Assembly: GCA_017607445.1 (NCBI GenBank)
Contig: JAEVHH010000007.1
Coordinates: 124,001-188,000 of the forward strand
Reading direction: 5' to 3'
Source of the DNA: Histoplasma ohiense
Lineage: Eukaryota; Ascomycota; Eurotiomycetes; Onygenales; Ajellomycetaceae
DNA: 64,000 bases
Below, one piece after another: positions 57,631 to 64,000 of this stretch (position 1 is its first letter; each line of letters opens with the position of its first letter). Made by a program: the position numbers and the translations under genes. The notes beneath the pieces are model-generated. The model did no database searches, had not been told where the DNA came from, and was given only the letters and a program-made list of their open reading frames with translations.

Positions 57631-59199
57631 ATGGCCATGCCTCCCCAGTTACCTAACGGAAATGGCGCTCTCAAGACCCCAAGAGTGTACTCAGATGAAG
57701 GCGAACGACGGCGGTGCGAGGACCATGAGGCAGACGTTGTAATAGTGGGCGCTGGAATTGCTGGTTGTGCTCTAGCTGTCACATTGGGAAAGCAAGGGCG
57801 CAGTGTGCTTCTTCTCGAGAGGTGGTTGAAGGAACCAGACCGCATCGTTGGTGAACTATTACAACCAGGAGGGGTGCGGGCGCTGGATCAGCTGGGGCTG
57901 AAGCATTGTCTGGAAGATATCGATGCCATTGAGTGTCATGGCATGGACGTGATATATCATGGGAACGAGGTACCTATCCGGTATCCCATGGACGAACAAG
58001 GGTCGCCGTTCAAAGGCCGCTCTTTTCACCATGGTCGCTTCATCATGCGCCTGCGCGAGTCAGCGAGGGCGACGCCTAATGTTACCATTGTTGAGACTAC
58101 TGCCGTTTCGGTCATCCATTCGTCAACGGATAATGAGGTTCTGGGAGTCCAATGCACCACCAATGGGCAGAAGGATTACTTCTATGCCCCGCTGACTTTC
58201 ATTGCGGATGGATACGCTTCCAAGTTCCGTAAACAGTACCTCCCTACAACACCTCGAGTGAAGTCAAAATTCTGGGGCCTGGAGCTTATAGACGCAGAGC
58301 TTCCGCGGAAGAATTTTGGCCACGTCGTATTGCCAGACGGCCCTCCTGTCCTGCTCTATCAGATCGGTACACACGAGACGAGAATATTAGTCGATATCCC
58401 CGAAAACCTACCCTCTGCGTCTGTTGAGAATGGCGGCGTCAAGGGCCATCTGCGGAAGGTTGTCCTGCCCTCCCTCCCTAAATGCGTACAGCCTTCCTTC
58501 GACAAAGCGCTCGAGAAAGGGGGCCTACGATCTATGCCCAATTCTTTCCTCCCCCCTACCACAAACAAGACGCCTGGACTAGTATTTCTGGGCGATTCGC
58601 TGAATATGCGACACCCATTGACAGGTGGAGGAATGACTGTTGCATTTAGTGACGTTGTCCTCCTCCGCACACTCCTCAGCCCTGAAAACGTCCCTGATTT
58701 CTCCAATAAGCAACAAGTCCTGAAACAAATGTCTAAGTTCCATTGGGAACGAAAAGGGTTGACGAGCGTCATTAACATCCTGGCGCAGGCGTTATACAGC
58801 TTGTATGCTGCAGATGGTATGTGTCCTTCCATGTTTTTCTGTATCGGCCTTTTCAACTTCCCTGAACCCTGTTCTCTCTCTCTACCCTAATTTAAACTAC
58901 TAATTTCCCGCCTAACTACCTTTCATATAGACCCTTACCTTAAAGTGCTCCAACAAGGCTGCTTCCGCTACTTCCAGTTAGGTCAGGTAGATGGCCCCAT
59001 CGGCCTTCTTGCAGCTGTCACCCCAAGGCCATGGGTTCTTCTTCGACATTTCTACTCCGTCGCTTTCCTCTCAATATGGGAGTTCATCCACAGCCAACCA
59101 GGCTATATGTTCCCCGTAACATTTGTCCAATGTTTTATCGTCTTCTGGACAGCTTGTCGAGTTATATTTCCATACATATTCGCTGAGCTTCGAAGTTGA
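57631..59199 (+). CDS. ERG1: Squalene epoxidase (squalene monooxygenase)
   Basis: Two exons: 57,631-58,816 and 58,931-59,199 (intron 114 bp, GTATGT...TAG), giving 484 residues, the usual size. It converts squalene to 2,3-oxidosqualene using FAD, NADPH and oxygen, in the ER membrane and lipid droplets. It is the target of allylamine antifungals. The FAD dinucleotide fold is VVIVGAGIAGCALAV (GAGIAG at 40-45), followed by LLERW. GDSLNMRHPLTGGGM (from about residue 321) is the second FAD-binding motif. The C-terminus is hydrophobic and membrane-associated (YSVAFLSIWEF, VTFVQCFIVFWTA). The start is the first ATG; a second is two codons later. Exon joining gives YAADDPYLKVLQQGCFRYFQ, as expected for the family. 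Confidence 0.97.
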
Positions 59200-61615
59200 G
59201 AAGAGCAAATATAAAATGGAAGGGGATATGTACGATGCATGCAAAAAATGTTTAGATGATCCTATTAGGAAGCGCTATAATCACATCGGTTGCGTAGGAT
59301 TAATATTTCGAGTATGTATACAGGTAGGAATATTATCATTACAACCCAGAGAAAAGACATAAATGTCTCGCATTGCCTGCTTGCTACCTTTGGAAATTTC
59401 ATGTTCTTGCGCTTCAAGATTCCTCAGATCTTTTCTGCACTTGCATATATACTGTTATCTTAAGATGTTTTTCGGCATGTGGCCGTTCTATGTTCCAGCC
59501 ATCACACCCTCTAATCCTCTCTTGTCTTCTTCCTCTGTAGCGCCACCCAACAGAATTCTTTCTCAGGATGGCTCCGGGTTTTCTGGATTTTTATTATTTT
59601 TTTTTTTCTCCTTTTCCGTTCATGTGACTCTGCTCATATTAAGGTTTGTTTCATGACTTGCACTTTTCATTTCTTGCATCTTTCACATAATGTATATTAT
59701 AATATAAAATCTCTGTCTCTTTTTTTCTTTGGCTGTCGTCTTTCTTTCTTCCCCCTTTTTTTTTAATGTTTCCCTTTCTTCATGTTCCCATCCACGATTG
59801 TATTGTACTGCACTCAGCCACCCCAAATCCGAATTTGCTAGATACGAAAGACCCCTAATCTTTTATCGACTCATCTCCTTCCAGCTCCAATTCCTGGTGT
59901 GTTCTAATTGTGTTGTAATAACTTACCTTACTTGATATGTGTGCTTGACAAAGTACAGTTCCACAGAGCATATATAGAGATATCTATATTGCACCATTTT
60001 TTCTACAGTGGTGTAAGTTGACATGAATCGAATTTCTGAACTTTGGCCATTTTTATTGTAATATAATCCTGTGCTCTTCTTAAACTAAAACTATTTCAGC
60101 TAATGGGAGAAAGTTTCATGCAAACGAGGAAAGGAATAGAACGATGGTAAAACAACTGAAGAAGATAAATAAAAGGCACAAGAGAGAAAAAAAAAGGAAA
60201 AGAGAGAAGAAAGGAATAAGCAAAAACAAAACAAAACAAAAAAAAAAAAAACGCCCACGGTTCTCTGGATATGATAGTGTGAAGTGGTGGTGTTGACAAA
60301 AATTAAGCAGTGCGGGAAAAAAGAAAGAATAGAAAAATAGCAAATGGAAATACAGAAGAATAAAGATTGAGACAAGAGGCATATATAAACCACACAAAAC
60401 ACAAGTGCACGAGCAATTTTTGACGCTGACATCAATGATAAACCTGACGCATCCAAGTTGAGAGGAATGGCACAAGCAAACGGACGAAACCCATTTGAAA
60501 AAGACAAAATAATAAAAAAAAAAAAAAAAAAAAAACTTTCAAAAAGGAAAACAAACTGGACAATCCAGTCATGATGTCAAGGCAAAATAGAACACCAGTA
60601 TGAGATATGAATAATATTCGTACTTAAAAGAGTAAAATGGCACCACGGTGACAAAAAGGGGAATCCGACCTTGAAGAGCAGCAGAAAGCAGATTACAATA
60701 GTAAGTTCACTTAAAAGGAAGCATCAAAAGATTGCTTCAAAAAGGAAATTTTAAAAAAGATGAAAAAAAGAACAAACTCCACCATCTGGATAGACAAAAA
60801 AAGGAGTAACATTTCTTTGGCTCTCTTTTGATTCTTCTGAGAACTAAAAATGGCAAAAAAGAAAGAAAACCGAGAAAACATGTCAAGAAAGATCTGAACA
60901 AAACACGCACGTTTCATGACTGCAGAAAGAGGAAATAGGTAATAAGAAAAAACAGAAATAAAAGACGAAGGGACAACCGTGGTAATTTCTCACAGAAATG
61001 ATTTGTTCTCCATTCCTAATCATTCTTTCCATTCTCCTCGCTGTCATCTTCGTGAGCTCTGCTCACTTTGTGTCACCCTTCCCCATTCAAAGTAACCGAT
61101 ACAAGTAATATGCTGGTCTGTTAACACGATAGAGTGGTGGACCAACAGCAGGACCTCCGTTCTATGTTTTCTTTTCCGGCTCAGAAAAATACCACACATT
61201 GAGTGGTACGTCATAATATGAACGAATAACTGTCATTGGAATCTGAGACAGCCGATACCACATCGTGCGTTCAAGAGCCACTTCGTAGAGTCCTCGTGCT
61301 ATCGAGCTGGATGAAGGAGAAGAAAGGGGTGCTTCGTCAGACGCGAGGCCGCACCAAACATGTGACTGGGCTGGATGAACTCTCGTCTACGGGAGTCGGT
61401 ATTCAATTGCTTTAAACTGACTTGTACAGAACATTTGCAGTACACACAAGAGAAACGCAAGAACGAAGCAAAGTACTGAAACAAAAATTCGAAGTTGAGT
61501 TTGTAGGTATTGAACGCAACCCCCGGCGATCATAATCATAATTAAAACGCATCCACGCATATCATAATCTGGAAAGCATGCAACGCCCACAGTTCATAGA
61601 TAATTTCGTTCCGCC
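59200..61615. other. Convergent intergenic between ERG1 and the nucleotidyltransferase gene
   Basis: T-rich on the plus strand up to about 60,000 and A-rich afterwards (A runs at about 60,238-60,251 and 60,514-60,535), as expected for two facing 3' UTRs. Open frames here are low-complexity Phe, Leu and Ser products of these tracts. No gene or RNA recognised. Confidence 0.55.
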
Positions 61616-64000
61616 TCAGCCGCCTTTTCTCAATGACTCGTCAGCTGGGAGAGGCTCGACACCATTGGAAACGCTGTTGTGTACCGGTTCAGCGGGGGTT
61701 TTGTTCCCTCTTTTGTTCTTCTTCTTCGTTGTTGTTTGCCAACCCGCAGAGCCTGATCCAGTGTGTTGATGATGTTCGTTTCCACCGGCTCCGTTGGTGG
61801 ATGATGGAACGCCATTGGGTTTTCGATGGTGGGTTTCTGTTTGTTTGTCTTTGCTGTTTTCCAATTGATGTTGAGTGTTGACGGAATCATGTCGCCCCCG
61901 CTGTCTGTTCCTATGACTCGACCCATTGGATCTATCGGAATCTACACCATTTACTCGTCGCTTTGTGGTGGGCGAGACGGTTCGCGTTTCCTTCACCGGG
62001 GAGAGAGCAGACAGTTGGTTAGATGACTGGACATGGTTATCATGTGGACCATGTTGATCTTTGTCAAGCAGCCCATTTTCTGCTCTGTATGCGTATTGTT
62101 TAGCTCCCTTGTGCTGGTTCGTTTTCATCTTTCCATGCCAATCAGATGAGCGACTAGTATCGGATATCTGATACCTTTGGAGCCGCTCCGATAGGGTGAG
62201 GTGGCCGTTTATCGCCACGCCCTTTGTGTTGGTAGAATCCCAACCGTTAATGTGGTGTTGTGGTTGTGTGGCTTGTCCACCCCGTCCATAGGCTTTTTCG
62301 TATTCCTCATCATAAGGGGCATGGTCCGGAAATCCTTGAGAGAGGGTATCTGATGGACTTCCAGAAGTATCAAATGGTCTATCCTCGGATGCAGAAGTAC
62401 TGAAACTCATTGGCGCGAAATGATCTAGATTTTCTGTGGACAAAGAGTACTGGCGGTCGTTGGTCGGAAGGGAACCATCAACTATGAGTGGACCTCGATC
62501 TTTTTGGGACTTGGGTCGGCCACAGGGTGGTGTATTTTTCGAATGCTTGATATGGTCAGGTACATGCGCATGTTCCATGGATGGAATGGTCTTCTCAATA
62601 GAAGTTCCCATGGAGTGATGGTAGTCTGCTTGATTCCGGAGATGTGAGAACAACCCACTGTTTTGGATTGCCAACCCAGTGGCGATAGAGTGGGGAGTTG
62701 TCATTGGCAGATGAAGGGTTGCCTGAGATTGAGGGGAGTCTCCTAAATAGTACCCAACGTACTCTGAGGCGCGACTTTCATCCATATACGATCTTGAAAA
62801 CATAGGAATGCCGTTGGTGACAGGTCTTTCGACCTCGGCACCTGCCCGCTTTGGAGAAGTTGGTGGCAGTTTTGTGTTGGGCGTGTGGGGAGCGTCACCT
62901 AAAGGTACGGGTTGGTATATGTTTCCAAAATTTTGTACCACAGGAGATTGCAAAGGTCGTGCTGGTTGGGATTGAGCTCGCAGTGGTCCGCGAGGGGATC
63001 CATTAGCAACAGATGATCGTCGATGATTACGGCGAGTATCAGGGGCGGAGGGAGCCGTCGAGGGCGATGGCGGGTCTGTGGTGGCTCCCTGGAGAGTGGG
63101 AATGGGTATTGGGATGAAGGAAGGGTTGTAAAACACGTGCTGTCGGACGGGAGCGGTTAAAGGCGGGTGATTTACAGTCCCAGCTCGGGCTCTTGAATTT
63201 TCATCTGGACCAGATGCATCTTGCTGGAACGGGAATTGCAAATACGGTTGTCGAAGTAGTGTGGGAGGTGCCCTGCCACTGATGAGCGCTTGGTTTTGAA
63301 GTTGCATGCGCAACTCTTGTTCTTGAGCCTGCAGAATTTGTATTTGTTGATAAAGATGATCATGCAGCAGATACTGTGCCTGCTGGGCTTGTTGGGCTTG
63401 GAGTGCAATATCTGCTGCGAATGATGGATTTGTATGTCGAGTGTTGTTCGGTCGGTTCGCACTGCTGGAAGATCGGCGTCCAGTATTCTGTCCCCGATTG
63501 TAGTGGTTATTATTATGGCGGCCTCCTCTGCCTCCCCCTCTACCTCCTCGCGAGGAAACAGCAGGAGTCGGCGCAAGTATAGGCCGTGGCTGAGGTGGCG
63601 GTCTTTCCCAATTGCGTTCTTCCTCCGGAGGATACTCATACTGCTCACAGCACTCGTCTAATTTTCCCTCAGACACTGCAGTAAACGCTCGCCGTAATTC
63701 CATATGTAATCCGCGAAATGAGGTATCGTCTGCGGTGTTACCAAGATTCCGCGATGTATTAAACGGCTCCTCAACGCAAAGTCGATTATTCTGGAGCAGA
63801 TGCCAACCTTTCCCTTCCTTTGATATCAAAGTACCCATCCGTACTGACATGACCTTCGTTTCATAGTCAACTTCATGGCCGTAGTACCGAAAAAACTGGA
63901 ACAGAAGTTCGCCCAACGACGACTTATTCTCCTGCCCGAACCCAGCCAGCTTTTCCATGTCATCATCAAACGATGAACCGGGGTCATCTGCTTCTTTGAG
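61616..64000 (-). CDS. Cid1-type terminal nucleotidyltransferase, C-terminal part (cut by window edge)
   Basis: The minus-strand frame is open from the window edge to the stop at 61,616, at least 790 codons. The first part (FGQENKSSLGELLFQFFRYY, then CVEEPFNTSRNLGNT) is a PAP-associated domain, which follows the catalytic nucleotidyltransferase domain in poly(A)/poly(U) polymerases of the Cid1/Trf4 superfamily. The ATG at 63,958 lies inside conserved sequence, so the true start and catalytic domain are outside the window. The long tail has an RGG patch (SRGGRGGGRGGR), a Gln-rich coiled stretch (QAQQAQQAQYLL) and a Lys-rich end (TKKKNKRGNK), suggesting RNA binding. A role like Aspergillus CutA (3' tagging of mRNA) is possible; this is an inference. 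Confidence 0.86.
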   Translation of the reverse strand, partial: LKEADDPGSSFDDDMEKLAGFGQENKSSLGELLFQFFRYYGHEVDYETKVMSVRMGTLISKEGKGWHLLQNNRLCVEEPFNTSRNLGNTADDTSFRGLHMELRRAFTAVSEGKLDECCEQYEYPPEEERNWERPPPQPRPILAPTPAVSSRGGRGGGRGGRHNNNHYNRGQNTGRRSSSSANRPNNTRHTNPSFAADIALQAQQAQQAQYLLHDHLYQQIQILQAQEQELRMQLQNQALISGRAPPTLLRQPYLQFPFQQDASGPDENSRARAGTVNHPPLTAPVRQHVFYNPSFIPIPIPTLQGATTDPPSPSTAPSAPDTRRNHRRSSVANGSPRGPLRAQSQPARPLQSPVVQNFGNIYQPVPLGDAPHTPNTKLPPTSPKRAGAEVERPVTNGIPMFSRSYMDESRASEYVGYYLGDSPQSQATLHLPMTTPHSIATGLAIQNSGLFSHLRNQADYHHSMGTSIEKTIPSMEHAHVPDHIKHSKNTPPCGRPKSQKDRGPLIVDGSLPTNDRQYSLSTENLDHFAPMSFSTSASEDRPFDTSGSPSDTLSQGFPDHAPYDEEYEKAYGRGGQATQPQHHINGWDSTNTKGVAINGHLTLSERLQRYQISDTSRSSDWHGKMKTNQHKGAKQYAYRAENGLLDKDQHGPHDNHVQSSNQLSALSPVKETRTVSPTTKRRVNGVDSDRSNGSSHRNRQRGRHDSVNTQHQLENSKDKQTETHHRKPNGVPSSTNGAGGNEHHQHTGSGSAGWQTTTKKKNKRGNKTPAEPVHNSVSNGVEPLPADESLRKGG

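Noticed and set aside
59363..60917. Several open frames of 60-135 codons downstream of ERG1
   Set aside because: Phe, Leu and Ser low-complexity frames caused by T and A tracts in facing 3' UTRs.

Overview
The window reads as nuclear chromosomal DNA of a filamentous ascomycete. Genes have short GT-AG introns (47 to 139 bp in most cases), pyrimidine-rich leaders, and recognisable fungal products: squalene epoxidase, mitochondrial [2Fe-2S] ferrochelatase, Ku70 with a SAP tail, a mitochondrial PPR protein and a DUF3431 protein. A sharply bounded AT-rich, CpG-poor block full of chromodomain Ty3/gypsy elements, next to ordinary gene-bearing DNA, is the layout known from Onygenales such as Ajellomycetaceae. 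That placement is an inference; species cannot be read from this.

Region 1 (1 to about 26,112) is almost entirely nested LTR retrotransposon. Two chromovirus families alternate. Family A has 271-bp LTRs and an internal region of gag, protease, RT, RNase H, integrase and chromodomain, followed by a spliced gene on the opposite strand. Family B has LTRs of 438 to 597 bp built around a 63-bp tandem repeat and a Tf1-like self-priming site. The nesting is A3 (25,563-26,112) interrupted by B3 (23,535-25,562), interrupted by B2 (173-955 and 21,427-23,534), interrupted by A2 (956-21,426), which holds two separate insertions, B1 (3,571-9,793) and A1 (13,365-20,489). Target-site duplications AGAAC, GTAAG and ATCAT prove the three complete insertions. 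All coding regions are broken, mostly by TGA codons, and copies differ almost only by transitions, with reciprocal CG to TG and CG to CA changes.

Region 2 (26,113-64,000) has normal composition. In order: a DUF3431 type II membrane protein (-); a long gene-poor stretch; a four-helix membrane protein of unknown function (+); a second gene-poor stretch with dispersed short repeats; a 942-residue RGG-box and proline-rich protein (+); a frameshifted beta-propeller pseudogene (-); KU70 (-) and ferrochelatase (+) head to head; a zinc-less MDR oxidoreductase (-); an MFS transporter (+); a PPR protein (+); ERG1 (+); and the 3' part of a Cid1-type terminal nucleotidyltransferase (-) running off the right edge. 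No operon-like logic applies; the only evident functional unit is the shared 510-bp promoter of KU70 and HEM15.

The most unusual item is the antisense gene of family A (18,525-19,675). It has three exons with good splice sites and encodes two spaced copies of a six-cysteine module, C-x2-C-x11-C-x8/9-C-x2-C-x6-C. It is present in all three family A copies in the window.
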